From Pseudomonas azerbaijanoccidentalis (GTDB taxonomy: Bacteria > Pseudomonadota > Gammaproteobacteria > Pseudomonadales > Pseudomonadaceae), in the NCBI RefSeq assembly GCF_019145495.1, contig NZ_JAHSTU010000004.1, positions 372,001 to 436,000 of the forward strand: a DNA stretch of 64,000 nt. The letters run 5' to 3'. The translations under genes were made by a program, and so were the position numbers. A model generated the notes under the pieces. The model was not told where the DNA came from, searched no databases, and was given only the letters and a program-made list of their open reading frames with translations. Positions 20,869 through 29,354 of the stretch are shown here, in pieces. Within the stretch, counting starts at the first letter, position 1, and every line of letters starts with the position of its first letter.

Positions 20869-22266
20869 ATGGCCTCCCGCGCCCTTGTAGTGATCGCGCT
20901 CAGCGCCGTCACGCTGTTGTCCGGCTGTTCGGTTTTTCGCAATTACGATTCCGAACTTGCACAAACCAATCAGCAACTGGCTTCGGGCAATGTCGATGCC
21001 GCGCTGACCTTGCTGGAAAAGAACAACACCGGCACCGATAAAGACCTTCTCTACTTCTTCGAGAAAGGCGAACTGCTGCGCGCCAAAGGCGATTTTACCG
21101 GCAGCCAGCTTGCCTGGGGCAGCGCTGATCAAGTGGTCACCCAATGGGAAGACTCGGTCAAGCTCGACTCGGCCAAATACCTCGCTCAATTCGGTAGTTT
21201 CCTGGTCAACGACAAGGTCCGTCGCTACGAAGGCTATGACTATGAAAAAGTCATGCTGACCACGCAAATGGCCCTCAACCTGTTGGCCGCGAATGACTTC
21301 GACGGCGCTCGCACGGCGATCAAAAGGACGCACGAGCGTGAGGCCGTGATCGCCGATCTGCGTGACAAGGAATACCTCAAGAGCGAGGAAGAGGCCGAGA
21401 AGCAAGGCATCACCACCCAGTACAAGGATTTGCAGGGTTACCCGGTCGCCAGCCTGGATGCGCCGGAAGTGGTCAGTCTGAAGAACAGTTACCAGAGTGC
21501 GTTCAGCCATTACCTGGCCGGTTTCGTCTACGAAGCCCTGGGTGAAAAAGACCTCGCGGCGCCGGGTTATCGCAAAGCAGCCGAACTGCGGCCGAACACC
21601 CCGCTCCTGGAACAGGCGCTGGTGAACCTCGACAAGCCAGGCACCAAGACCGATGACAGCGACATCCTGATCGTCGTGCAAAGTGGCCTCGCCCCTGCCC
21701 GGGACTCGATCCGTGTTCCGCTGCCGTTGCCTATCAGCGGCAACGTGGTGATCACACCGCTGTCGTTTCCGATCATCAAGCCTGACACCTCCACCGCGGC
21801 GTTCGCCCAGATCGGCGTGGATGGCCAGCAGCTGAACCTGACCCAACTCAACAGCACCACCGCCATGTCCCGACGTGCCCTGCGCGACGACATGCCCGGC
21901 ATCATCGTGCGCACCACGGTTCGCGCGGTCACCCGTGGCGTGGCGCAAAAGCAGATCAACGAAACCAATCCGCTGGCAGGCCTGGCCGTCGGCCTTACCT
22001 CTGCGGTGCTTGAGGGTGCCGACACCCGCACCTGGCGCACGCTGCCGGACAACACCCAGGTGGTGCGCCTGCGGTTGAAGAAAGGTGAGCATCAGGTGTC
22101 GCTGCCGAGCGCCGTGGGTGGCTCGGTGGTCAAGGTCACCATCGACCAGCGTTATCAGGTCATCAGCCTGCGTGCCGTGGGCAATCAGGTGTTCGCTGGC
22201 GGTGTCGCCGCTCAAGTGATCCCTCGTGTCAGCCCGACCGCCGTGGCCAGCCTCACTCAACCTTAA
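20869..22266 (+). CDS. COG3014-family outer-membrane-type lipoprotein
   Basis: A 465-residue exported lipoprotein: the signal sequence ends in LLSGC, with lipidated Cys20. Residues about 25-230 look like helical repeats (NQQLASGNVDAALTLLEKNN, YFFEKGELLRAKGDF), as in TPR proteins. A beta-rich C-terminal half follows (VRLRLKKGEHQVSLP). The ATG at 20869 has AGGGAAG upstream and begins the signal peptide; a GTG-type start 11 codons earlier is unlikely. It heads a four-gene operon of exported proteins. No function is established for COG3014; a role in envelope assembly is inference from the neighbours. Confidence 0.8.
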   Translation: MASRALVVIALSAVTLLSGCSVFRNYDSELAQTNQQLASGNVDAALTLLEKNNTGTDKDLLYFFEKGELLRAKGDFTGSQLAWGSADQVVTQWEDSVKLDSAKYLAQFGSFLVNDKVRRYEGYDYEKVMLTTQMALNLLAANDFDGARTAIKRTHEREAVIADLRDKEYLKSEEEAEKQGITTQYKDLQGYPVASLDAPEVVSLKNSYQSAFSHYLAGFVYEALGEKDLAAPGYRKAAELRPNTPLLEQALVNLDKPGTKTDDSDILIVVQSGLAPARDSIRVPLPLPISGNVVITPLSFPIIKPDTSTAAFAQIGVDGQQLNLTQLNSTTAMSRRALRDDMPGIIVRTTVRAVTRGVAQKQINETNPLAGLAVGLTSAVLEGADTRTWRTLPDNTQVVRLRLKKGEHQVSLPSAVGGSVVKVTIDQRYQVISLRAVGNQVFAGGVAAQVIPRVSPTAVASLTQP

Positions 22267-22281
22267 GAACGGAGTCTTCCC

Positions 22282-22653
22282 ATGCGATTCAGATTCATCG
22301 CCGTCCTCGGCCTGGCGCTGCTGGCCGGTTGCGCCACCCCGCCACCACCGGAGCCGGGCAGCGCCGCGAGCAAAGTCGTGGCCCTAGGCAAGTTGAAGAA
22401 CATCGTGGTCGGCGCCATGCGCGTAGCGCGTGAAAACGGCTTCATGACGGTCAACGCTCAACTGAGCAACACCAGCTTCAACAACAAGACCTTCTACTAC
22501 CGCTTCGCGTGGCTTGGGCCTGAAGGCTTTCCGATTGCCGAAGAGGAAGTCTGGAAAAGCCAATTGATGTACGGCGAGCAGACCAGCTTCATTCAAGCCA
22601 TCGCACCGACCGCCAAAGCCGTGGATTTCCGCCTGGAAATCAAGACGCCGTAA
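22282..22653 (+). CDS. YcfL-family lipoprotein (DUF1425)
   Basis: A 123-residue lipoprotein with lipobox LLAGC (Cys17). The mature part is a small beta-rich domain with FYYRFAWLGPEGFPI and ending DFRLEIKTP, as in YcfL/DUF1425 proteins. It lies 15 bases after the COG3014 gene with its own GGAG site. In enterobacteria ycfL is next to lpoB, and the same pairing is kept here. No biochemical role is known. Confidence 0.82.
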   Translation: MRFRFIAVLGLALLAGCATPPPPEPGSAASKVVALGKLKNIVVGAMRVARENGFMTVNAQLSNTSFNNKTFYYRFAWLGPEGFPIAEEEVWKSQLMYGEQTSFIQAIAPTAKAVDFRLEIKTP

Positions 22654-22690
22654 CGCCGCCTTCCCTATTTCAGTTGCAGAGAGCACTCCC

Positions 22691-23278
22691 ATGTTTGCAC
22701 GCTTTTCTTTCATCGCTGTCATCGCCCTGCTGGCCAGCGGTTGCGCCAACACTTCGCCGACCCTGGGCAGCAAGAACATCAGCTACGGCGATACCAAAGC
22801 CGTTGAAACCGTAACCAACGAATTCGGCTCCACCGACCTGCAAATGATCGCCGAGTCCATGACCCGCTCTCTGGCCCAGTCCGGGATTCTGCAAGGTCGC
22901 CCGGTGGTTCAGGTCTATGACGTGAAGAACAAGACCAGCGAGTACATCGATACCCGCGAGATCACCACCAGCATCAAGACCCAGCTGATGAAAACCGGCA
23001 CCGCGCGTTTTGCCAGCGACAACACCCAGATGCAGAGCCAGGTTGACCAGCTCAAGCTGCAAAACCAGAGCGGTCTGTACAAGAAAAGCACCGTGGCCAA
23101 GACCGGCAACATGATCGCCGCCCAGTACCGCCTCGAAGGTTCGATCAGCTCGATCGTCAAGCGCAGCGCCGATTACAAGGACGTCTTCTATAAATTCAGC
23201 CTGCAATTGATCGATGTCGAAAGCGGTCTGGCCGAGTGGATGGACGAAAAAGAGATCCGCAAGACCACGGAGCGTTAA
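22691..23278 (+). CDS. lpoB: LpoB-like penicillin-binding-protein activator lipoprotein
   Basis: A 195-residue lipoprotein with lipobox LASGC (Cys18). The mature part (ISYGDTKAVETVTNEFGSTDLQ, then RPVVQVYDVKNKTSEYIDTREI) matches the LpoB/CsgG-like fold, and the C-terminus DVESGLAEWMDEKEIRK is typical. In E. coli, LpoB activates the peptidoglycan synthase PBP1b from the outer membrane. Pseudomonads are reported to use a different activator (LpoP), so this protein may serve another synthase or another role. It is third in the operon, 3 bases ahead of the next gene. Confidence 0.8.
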   Translation: MFARFSFIAVIALLASGCANTSPTLGSKNISYGDTKAVETVTNEFGSTDLQMIAESMTRSLAQSGILQGRPVVQVYDVKNKTSEYIDTREITTSIKTQLMKTGTARFASDNTQMQSQVDQLKLQNQSGLYKKSTVAKTGNMIAAQYRLEGSISSIVKRSADYKDVFYKFSLQLIDVESGLAEWMDEKEIRKTTER

Positions 23279-23281
23279 TCA

Positions 23282-24025
23282 ATGCGCGCATGGATTGGCA
23301 TCATGGCGTTGGCATGCGCGTTCAGCGTGCACGCGGCGCCGAAAGTGGCGGTGACGGACCTGGCGTACCAGGAGCGCGTGGAACAATACATCCACATCGT
23401 CTCGGCTCAGAACAACTTCCAGGCGAATCGCTACAGCGCCAGCGGATCGTCGAGCTACAACGAAATCGAAGCCACCAGCAGCTACATCGAGCAGGGTGAG
23501 TTGCGCAAATTCACCGGCGACATCAAGGGCGAGATCCTTCGCAGCGGCATGTTCCAGCTGGTGCAGGGCACGCCTTACACGGCCTCGTCCAAGGGTGACG
23601 TGTATGACGTAATCAAGCGGATCAAGGCCGGCAACTTCAAGGGCGCCGACTACGTGCTGTTCGGCACCGTGTCGGACATCGATTTCACCCGCGACGTCAC
23701 CGAACTGGCCAACACCGACAGCCATTCCGCTGTGCTGGGATTGTCGCTGGTGGCCGACTTCAGCCTGATCAACACCCGCACCTATGAAATCACCTCGGCC
23801 TTCACGGCGATGGGCGAAGGCCAGGACACCAAACTGGTGAATGGCCGCGACATTAAGGTGTCACTGAACCGCCCACGGGTGGTCCGCGAAGTGTCCAAGG
23901 CTTTGGGTGAGGACGTGGCCCAACAATTGAGCCAGCAACTCGGCAACGCAAGTGACGAGCCGTCTGGCCAGACCCAGCAGCGCAACAACCTGCCGGCGGA
24001 TACCGCGCCGGTGATTTTGCGCTGA
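23282..24025 (+). CDS. Exported CsgG/LpoB-like protein without lipobox
   Basis: A 247-residue periplasmic protein: the signal peptide ends SVHA-APK and there is no lipidation cysteine. The start of the mature protein (PKVAVTDLAYQERVEQYIHIV) and the segments GADYVLFGTVSDIDF and LVADFSLINTRTYEI match the CsgG/LpoB-type fold used by secretion-channel and PBP-activator proteins. It starts 3 bases after the LpoB-like gene, so the two are translationally linked. The C-terminal 25 residues are polar and low-complexity. Whether it binds the lipoproteins or forms a channel cannot be told from the sequence. Confidence 0.7.
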   Translation: MRAWIGIMALACAFSVHAAPKVAVTDLAYQERVEQYIHIVSAQNNFQANRYSASGSSSYNEIEATSSYIEQGELRKFTGDIKGEILRSGMFQLVQGTPYTASSKGDVYDVIKRIKAGNFKGADYVLFGTVSDIDFTRDVTELANTDSHSAVLGLSLVADFSLINTRTYEITSAFTAMGEGQDTKLVNGRDIKVSLNRPRVVREVSKALGEDVAQQLSQQLGNASDEPSGQTQQRNNLPADTAPVILR

Positions 24026-24036
24026 CCTGAGAAACG

Positions 24037-24067
24037 AAAAAGGCGACCTGAAAAGGTCGCCTTTTTT
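24037..24067. terminator. Bidirectional terminator of lipoprotein operon and lysE-type gene
   Basis: The stem AAAAAGGCGACCT (24037-24049) pairs with AGGTCGCCTTTTTT around GAAA. It lies between the convergent lipoprotein operon and LysE-type gene, with A/T runs on both sides. Confidence 0.92.
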
Positions 24068-24082
24068 ATGCCCGACAGTTTT

Positions 24083-24715
24083 TTAAACTGCGGCTTTACG
24101 CAAGGTTGCCATGAACGCCGCCGCGCCAATGAACAGGCCGGCAAAGGTACGGTTCATGCGTTTTTGCTGCTTGGGTGTGCGCAACAAACGCAGCACCTTG
24201 GAAGCCAGCCCGGTGTACCCGGCCATGACGATCAGGTCGACGCAGATCATGGTCACACCGATGATCACGTACTGGATCAGCAGCGGCGCGTGCGGGTCGA
24301 TAAACTGCGGCAACACCGCCAGCATGAACACCAACGCCTTGGGGTTGCTGATGTTCACCAGAAAACCGCGGAACACCAGCGCCATCGGCTTGCCGATCTG
24401 ACGCACCGCCGCGTCATCGCTCATGTCGCTGGGCAGCGCGCGCCATTGTTTGATCGCGAGAAACACCAGGTACGCCACACCGAACCATTTGATCGCATAG
24501 AACGCCGTGGCGGAGGCCGTGAGAATCGCGCCTACACCGGCGCCAACAATTGCAATCTGCACCGCGAGGCCCAGTTGCAAGCCCAGGGCGTTCCAGTAGC
24601 CGCGCCAGAAGCCGTATTGCAGACCGCTGGACATCGACGCAATGGCGCCAGCGCCTGGGGACAAACTGATCACCCAGCAGGCGGCAAAAAACGCCAGCCA
24701 TGTTTGAAGCTCCAT
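24083..24715 (-). CDS. LysE/RhtB-family amino-acid exporter
   Basis: A 210-residue inner-membrane protein with about six helices. The family N-terminus LAFFAACWVISLSPGAGAIASMSSGLQYG contains the conserved SPGAG segment, and NISNPKALVFMLAVLPQF is the typical second signature. RhtB-type proteins export homoserine, threonine or lysine by proton antiport; the substrate here is unknown. It is monocistronic. Confidence 0.9.
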   Translation of the reverse strand: MELQTWLAFFAACWVISLSPGAGAIASMSSGLQYGFWRGYWNALGLQLGLAVQIAIVGAGVGAILTASATAFYAIKWFGVAYLVFLAIKQWRALPSDMSDDAAVRQIGKPMALVFRGFLVNISNPKALVFMLAVLPQFIDPHAPLLIQYVIIGVTMICVDLIVMAGYTGLASKVLRLLRTPKQQKRMNRTFAGLFIGAAAFMATLRKAAV

Positions 24716-24820
24716 TGCACACCTCGACTCAGACTCGTGACAGATGTCTAAGCTAATGCGGCTTTGGGCCGATGACTACCGATTTTTTGTAGGAGATGGC
24801 GACGGCTAGCAGCCCATAGC

Positions 24821-24908
24821 AAAAGATCGCAGCCTTCGGCAGCTCCTACAGGGAACGCATTCCAATGTAGGAGCTGCCGAAGGCTCGGGCCGCGTTCGGA
24901 CGATCTTT
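24821..24908. repeat. REPIN, class I, with interrupted right arm
   Basis: The left arm AAAAGATCGCAGCCTTCGGC is normal. The right arm starts GTAGGAGCTGCCGAAGGCT but is then broken by about 15 extra bases (24886-24900) before GATCTTT. A second, decayed REP-like piece lies just to its left (GTAGGAGATGGCGACGGC, from 24789). It fills most of the gap between the LysE-type and MscS-type genes. Confidence 0.8.
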
Positions 24909-24912
24909 AGGG

Positions 24913-25494
24913 CTACTTCTCAAAACCGCTGGAAGGAAATACATCCGTCCCGCGCCAGCGCCGTACCGAACGCTGAAAGAACAGGCTGTTGGGCACCTGC
25001 ACCATGGCGCTGCCAGTACCGAGCTCTTCGGCCTCGATCAACGTGGTGTAAAGCAGATTGATCGCTATCACCCGGCCTTTGACGCCGGGCTTGTCGGTGG
25101 TGTCCACCAGTTCGACCACATCGCCGAGGCGGAACGGGCCGACGGTGAAAATCAGGATCGCGCACAGCAGATTGGAGAGCACACTCCACATGGCGAAAAA
25201 CGCCACCGCCGCGACCGCAACGAACCCCGACAACGCGGTCCAGAGCACCGTCGCCGAAACACCCAGACGTTCCAGCACGAAAATCAGCGCACTGCCCATG
25301 ATCAGCCATCGCAGGCCTCCGCGCAGCGGCATCAGCAACTGCGGCGGAAACGGGTAGCGCTCACCGAGGCGGGTCAGGCACTTGGCGACGAAACGCTGGG
25401 TGATGTAACCGGCCAGCAGGATCAGCAGGATTTGCACGCCGAGCAGGATCGGCTCGACCCACATGGCAGGCAGCGGCAACTTGAAGGCGTCCAT
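24913..25494 (-). CDS. Small MscS-type mechanosensitive channel protein
   Basis: A 193-residue membrane protein with about three helices and a short beta domain. The pore-lining helix region reads SGFVAVAAVAFFAMWSVLSNLLCA, followed by the MscS beta-domain segment PFRLGDVVEL, VKGRVIAINLLYTTLI and VQVPNSLFFQ. It is shorter than canonical MscS (about 286 residues) because it stops after the middle beta domain and lacks the C-terminal alpha/beta cage. Its ATG overlaps the ABC-F stop by one base (TGATG), so translation of the two is coupled. The channel function is inferred from the family. Confidence 0.85.
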   Translation of the reverse strand: MDAFKLPLPAMWVEPILLGVQILLILLAGYITQRFVAKCLTRLGERYPFPPQLLMPLRGGLRWLIMGSALIFVLERLGVSATVLWTALSGFVAVAAVAFFAMWSVLSNLLCAILIFTVGPFRLGDVVELVDTTDKPGVKGRVIAINLLYTTLIEAEELGTGSAMVQVPNSLFFQRSVRRWRGTDVFPSSGFEK

Positions 25495-27404
25495 CAGGAC
25501 AGCGCCTCCAACTCCGCCTGCATGCTTTCCAGCAATTCCAGCGCTTCCATCCAGGCTTCTTCCAGCTCCGACTCTCGCACCTTTAGCTTGGCCTGCTCGG
25601 CCAGCAGGTCACGCAAATCGTTCTTGCGTGCCGGCTCATAGATGTCGCTGTCACCGAGGCTGGTATCGATCTTCGCCAGTTTCTCGTGCAGCTTGCCCAG
25701 TTCGGCTTCGAGCTTTTCCGCTTCGCGCTTGTGCGGCGCCAGTTGCTGACGCAACGCAGCAGCCGCCTGACGCTGGGCTTTCTTGTCGGTCTTGTCCGGG
25801 TTGACCGGGGTGTTGCTGACCGGCGCGTTGCGCTGGCGATACTCCACCAGCCAGCGGGTGTAGTCCTCCAGATCGCCGTCGAATTCCTCGACCTTGCCGT
25901 CCGCCACCAGATAGAAATTGTCGGTGGTGCTTTTGAGCAGATGACGGTCGTGGGAGACCACCAACACCGCACCACTGAATTCCTGCAGGGCCATGGTCAA
26001 CGCCAGGCGCATTTCCAGGTCCAGGTGGTTGGTCGGTTCGTCGAGCAGCAACAGGTTCGGACGATCCCAGGCGATCAACGCCAAGGCCAGACGCGCTTTC
26101 TCGCCACCGGAGAAATTCAGCACCGGCTCGTCGATCCGCGCGCCGCGGAAGTCGAAACCACCGAGGAAGTCGCGCAGGGTCTGCTCGCGCTCGGTCGGCG
26201 CCAGACGCTGCAAGTGCAGCAACGGGCTGGCCTTGGAATCCAGCGAGTCGAGTTGATGCTGGGCGAAGTAGCCAACCACGGTGTTCTCGCCACGGGTCAA
26301 GCGACCGGCCAATGGCGAAAGCTCACCGGCGAGGTTCTTGATCAGGGTCGATTTACCGGCACCGTTCGGGCCGAGCAAGCCAATCCGTGCGCCCGGGGTC
26401 AGTTGCAGCTTGACCTTCTCGAGCACGGCTTTGTCGCCGTAACCCAGGCGGGCATCGGACAGATCGATCAGCGGGCTGGAGATTTTCTGCGATTCACGGA
26501 AAACAAAATCGAACGGAGAATCGACGTGGGCGGCGGTCAGCTCTTCCATCCGCTCCAGTGCCTTGATCCGGCTCTGGGCCTGACGGGCCTTGGTAGCCTG
26601 CGCCTTAAAGCGGGCGATGTAGCTTTCCATGTGCGCACGTTGCACCTGTTGCTTCTCGTAGGCCTGCTGTTGCTGGGCCAGACGTTCGGCACGGGCACGC
26701 TCGAAGGCGCTGTAGCCACCGCGATAGAGAGTGATTTTGCGCTGATCGACGTGCGCGACGTGATCGACCACGGCATCGAGGAAGTCCCGGTCGTGGGAAA
26801 TCAGCATCAAGGTACCGGGGTAGCTTTTGAGCCACTCTTCGAGCCAGATGATGGCGTCGAGGTCCAAGTGGTTGGTCGGTTCGTCAAGCAGCAACAGGTC
26901 CGATGGACACATCAGGGCCTGCGCCAGGTTCAGACGCATCCGCCAGCCACCGGAGAAGTCCCCGACCTGACGATCCATTTGCTCGTTGGTGAAGCCCAGG
27001 CCGGCCAACAACTTGCGCGCCCGGGCGTCGGCGGTGTACCCGTCGGCGCTGTCGAGCTCGGAGTGCAGGCGGGCCTGTGCGGCACCGTCATGGGCCGCTT
27101 CGGCTGCCGCCAGGTCGCGTTGCACCTGGCGCAGGCGCAGGTCGCCATCGAGCACGTAGTCGACCGCCAGGCGTTCGAGCGTGTCGACCTCCTGGCGCAT
27201 GTGGGCGATACGCCAGTCGGCCGGCAGGAAGCAATCACCCGAGTCCGGGTGCAGTTCGCCCCGAAGCAAGGCGAACAGGCTCGATTTGCCGGCGCCGTTG
27301 GCACCGATCAGGCCGGCTTTCTGGCCGGCGTGCAGGGTCAGCTCGGCGTCTTCTAGCAGACGTTGCGGGCCACGCTGTAAAGTCAGGTTCTGAAGTCGAA
27401 TCAT
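25494..27404 (-). CDS. yheS: ABC-F ATPase, YheS type
   Basis: A 636-residue soluble protein with two ABC domains and no membrane part, the size of E. coli YheS. Walker A motifs are GANGAGKSS (near 34-42) and GPNGAGKST in the second half; signatures are SGGWRMRLNLAQAL and SGGEKARLALALI. The long charged linker and C-terminal coiled coil (KREAEKLEAELGKLHEKL) fit ABC-F translation factors that act at the ribosomal E site. The start is the ATG giving MIRLQNLTLQ; the frame upstream has no similarity. It leads the small MscS gene. Confidence 0.92.
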   Translation of the reverse strand: MIRLQNLTLQRGPQRLLEDAELTLHAGQKAGLIGANGAGKSSLFALLRGELHPDSGDCFLPADWRIAHMRQEVDTLERLAVDYVLDGDLRLRQVQRDLAAAEAAHDGAAQARLHSELDSADGYTADARARKLLAGLGFTNEQMDRQVGDFSGGWRMRLNLAQALMCPSDLLLLDEPTNHLDLDAIIWLEEWLKSYPGTLMLISHDRDFLDAVVDHVAHVDQRKITLYRGGYSAFERARAERLAQQQQAYEKQQVQRAHMESYIARFKAQATKARQAQSRIKALERMEELTAAHVDSPFDFVFRESQKISSPLIDLSDARLGYGDKAVLEKVKLQLTPGARIGLLGPNGAGKSTLIKNLAGELSPLAGRLTRGENTVVGYFAQHQLDSLDSKASPLLHLQRLAPTEREQTLRDFLGGFDFRGARIDEPVLNFSGGEKARLALALIAWDRPNLLLLDEPTNHLDLEMRLALTMALQEFSGAVLVVSHDRHLLKSTTDNFYLVADGKVEEFDGDLEDYTRWLVEYRQRNAPVSNTPVNPDKTDKKAQRQAAAALRQQLAPHKREAEKLEAELGKLHEKLAKIDTSLGDSDIYEPARKNDLRDLLAEQAKLKVRESELEEAWMEALELLESMQAELEALS

Positions 27405-27454
27405 AATGGCGGCGGAGTCTACCAGCTTCGCTCGCAACTGGCGCGAGTAGCACT

Positions 27455-27919
27455 ATGTCCTCTGACCTGTGGAGCTTTTCCCTGACCACTTATGCCCGCC
27501 CGGGTGTGGAACAGGCATGCCTGCAATTGCAGGCGTCGGGCGTCAACGTGTGTTTGCTGCTGTGCGCGGCATGGCTGGGTGAGCGCGCAATCGCCTGCAA
27601 CGAACAACGCTTGCAGCAACTTCGCAATGTGGCCCAGACCTGGGACGCCGATGTCGTGCGACCTTTGCGGGCACTGCGCATGCAATGGAAAGACGCGGCC
27701 ACGAAAGACGCCGGGTTGCGCACGTTGCGCGAACAAGTGAAGACGCTTGAGCTGGAAGCCGAACGGCATCTGCTACAGCGACTGGAACGATCTGCGCAAG
27801 ATTGGCCGCAGGGAGAGACGACCGATTTATCGGCCTGGCTGGAAGGTGTGGCGGCCGGTGCCGCCCACCTCGACCGCGACGCGCTGCATCAGCTGCGCGT
27901 CGCGGTAACCGGCACTTAG
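27455..27919 (+). CDS. TIGR02444-family protein
   Basis: A 154-residue predicted soluble protein, largely helical with many Glu, Arg and Gln residues. Recognisable family features are SLTTYARPGVEQACLQLQ at the start and CLLLCAAWLG. No enzyme motif or membrane segment is visible and the family has no assigned role. It is divergent from the ABC-F gene with only 50 bases between starts, and its stop overlaps the algP stop region by four bases. Confidence 0.8.
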   Translation: MSSDLWSFSLTTYARPGVEQACLQLQASGVNVCLLLCAAWLGERAIACNEQRLQQLRNVAQTWDADVVRPLRALRMQWKDAATKDAGLRTLREQVKTLELEAERHLLQRLERSAQDWPQGETTDLSAWLEGVAAGAAHLDRDALHQLRVAVTGT

Positions 27920-29160
27920 GAAGCGCTGGTTGGGGTGGTGGTTGCAGCACTCGGAACAACAGCCGGCGTTGGCGCTGGCGTAGCTGTCGAGGTGGTGGCC
28001 GTCGAAGCAGGTGCTACGGCTGGAGCCGGGGTCGCTGGCTTGGCAGCAGGTGCTGTCGCCGGCTTGGCTGCGACCGGTTTTTTCACTGCCGGTTTGGCTG
28101 CTGGCTTGGCAGCAGGTTTGGCCGCTGATTTTGCAGCAGCAGGCTTGGCAGCGGGTTTGGCGGCGGCAGGTTTGGCTGCACTGGCAGTGGCCGGTTTAGC
28201 AGCAGCGGCAGGCTTGGCAGCCGCCGTTTTTGCAGCTGGCTTGGCGGCTGGTTTAGCCGGTGCTTTTACCGGTGCTTTTGCAGCGGGTTTAGCGGCTGGC
28301 TTGGCGGCAGTTTTGGCTGCAACCGGTTTGGCGGCAGGCTTGGCTGCTGGCTTGGCCGCAGCGGTGCGGGCAGCAGGTTTGGCTGCTGGCTTGGCTGCTG
28401 GCTTGGCCGCGGCGGTGCGGGCAGCAGGTTTAGCGGCAGCTTTTACCGCTGGTTTAGCAGCCGGTTTGGCAGCGGTTTTCGCCGCTGGTTTTGCTGCTGC
28501 GGTTTTCGCCACGGCAGGTTTGGCCGCGGTGGTTTTTGCAGCGGCTGGCTTGGCAGCGGCAGGTTTTGCGGCAGCCGTTCTGGCCGCAGGTTTTGCAGCA
28601 CTGGCCGCAGCAGGTTTACGCGCTGCCGGTTTTGCAGCGGGTTTGGCTGCAGCTTTCACCGGGGCTTTGGCAGCCGGTTTGGCAGCAGGCTTGGCCGGTG
28701 CTTTTGCAGCAGCCGGTTTGGCAGCGGCTTTCTTCGCAGGGGCCGCAGCAGGCTTGGTCGCACGCAGGGACAACGCCTTGCCGACAGCCTCTTGTACACG
28801 ACCAACGCCTTGGGCCAGTTTCAGGCTTTCTTGAGCGTCACGCTTGAGTTGCAGGATGTAGCCACGAGTGTCCGACTGACGCTCTTTCAGAGCATCCAGC
28901 AGGTCTTCGAGTTCTTTCACTCCGTCCTTGGCTTTGGCTTGTGCCTTGGCCTTGCCGGCCGCTGCAGCGTCCTGCAATTTGGTGCGGGATTTGTGCAGTT
29001 TTTCCTGCGCTTTTCCACGCTGCTTTTCCAGCTTGGCGAGCAGTTTTTCAGCATCAGCCAAGGCTTCGGAACAAGCGGTTTCCAGATGCTCGAGCAGGCT
29101 GCTCGAGAGTTGTTGGAGCAGGTGCAACGGAGTGTTTACTGGCTTCTTGGTGGCCGACAT
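27916..29160 (-). CDS. algP: AlgP, histone H1-like repeat protein
   Basis: A 414-residue DNA-binding-type protein. Residues 1-120 are a charged helical domain (LLQQLSSSLLEHLETACSEA and AEKLLAKLEKQRGKAQEKL). From about 130 to 390 the chain is an almost pure KPAA-type repeat (KPAAKPAA, KTAAAKPAA and variants), like the C-terminus of histone H1. The tail is Pro/Thr/Ser-rich. In P. aeruginosa, AlgP (AlgR3) affects alginate gene expression. The repetitive DNA is prone to length change. It is monocistronic, with its stop overlapping the TIGR02444 gene. Confidence 0.9.
   Translation of the reverse strand: MSATKKPVNTPLHLLQQLSSSLLEHLETACSEALADAEKLLAKLEKQRGKAQEKLHKSRTKLQDAAAAGKAKAQAKAKDGVKELEDLLDALKERQSDTRGYILQLKRDAQESLKLAQGVGRVQEAVGKALSLRATKPAAAPAKKAAAKPAAAKAPAKPAAKPAAKAPVKAAAKPAAKPAARKPAAASAAKPAARTAAAKPAAAKPAAAKTTAAKPAVAKTAAAKPAAKTAAKPAAKPAVKAAAKPAARTAAAKPAAKPAAKPAARTAAAKPAAKPAAKPVAAKTAAKPAAKPAAKAPVKAPAKPAAKPAAKTAAAKPAAAAKPATASAAKPAAAKPAAKPAAAKSAAKPAAKPAAKPAVKKPVAAKPATAPAAKPATPAPAVAPASTATTSTATPAPTPAVVPSAATTTPTSAS
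28060..28760 (-). repeat. Degenerate KPAA-coding tandem repeats within algP
   Basis: About 700 bases inside algP are built from short in-frame units, mostly 12- to 15-base blocks coding KPAA or KTAAA/KPAAAK. Unit order and silent bases vary, and some longer blocks are repeated (for example the TAAAKPAAKPAAKP-type segment occurs more than once). Such arrays change copy number by slippage or recombination. Confidence 0.88.
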
Positions 29161-29354
29161 GGTTTACCTCCTGGCTGAAGTGAGTTGCGGCTCATACTAG
29201 ACCTCTGCTGCAACCGCCGCTAGGGCATGTTGACACTATCGAAAGCGGTGCGTTGCAAACGAACGAAAATCTTCTTCGTCGTCGCAAAAAGCAGTTCACC
29301 GTTGCGGGCATTCACACTGGCATAATCGCCCGCATCTCAGGCTGGAGAGTGCCC

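Noticed and set aside
27935-28834. A 299-residue Ala/Gly/Leu-rich plus-strand frame opposite algP
   Set aside because: It is the complement of the KPAA repeats, which naturally lacks stops. It looks membrane-like only because of low complexity.
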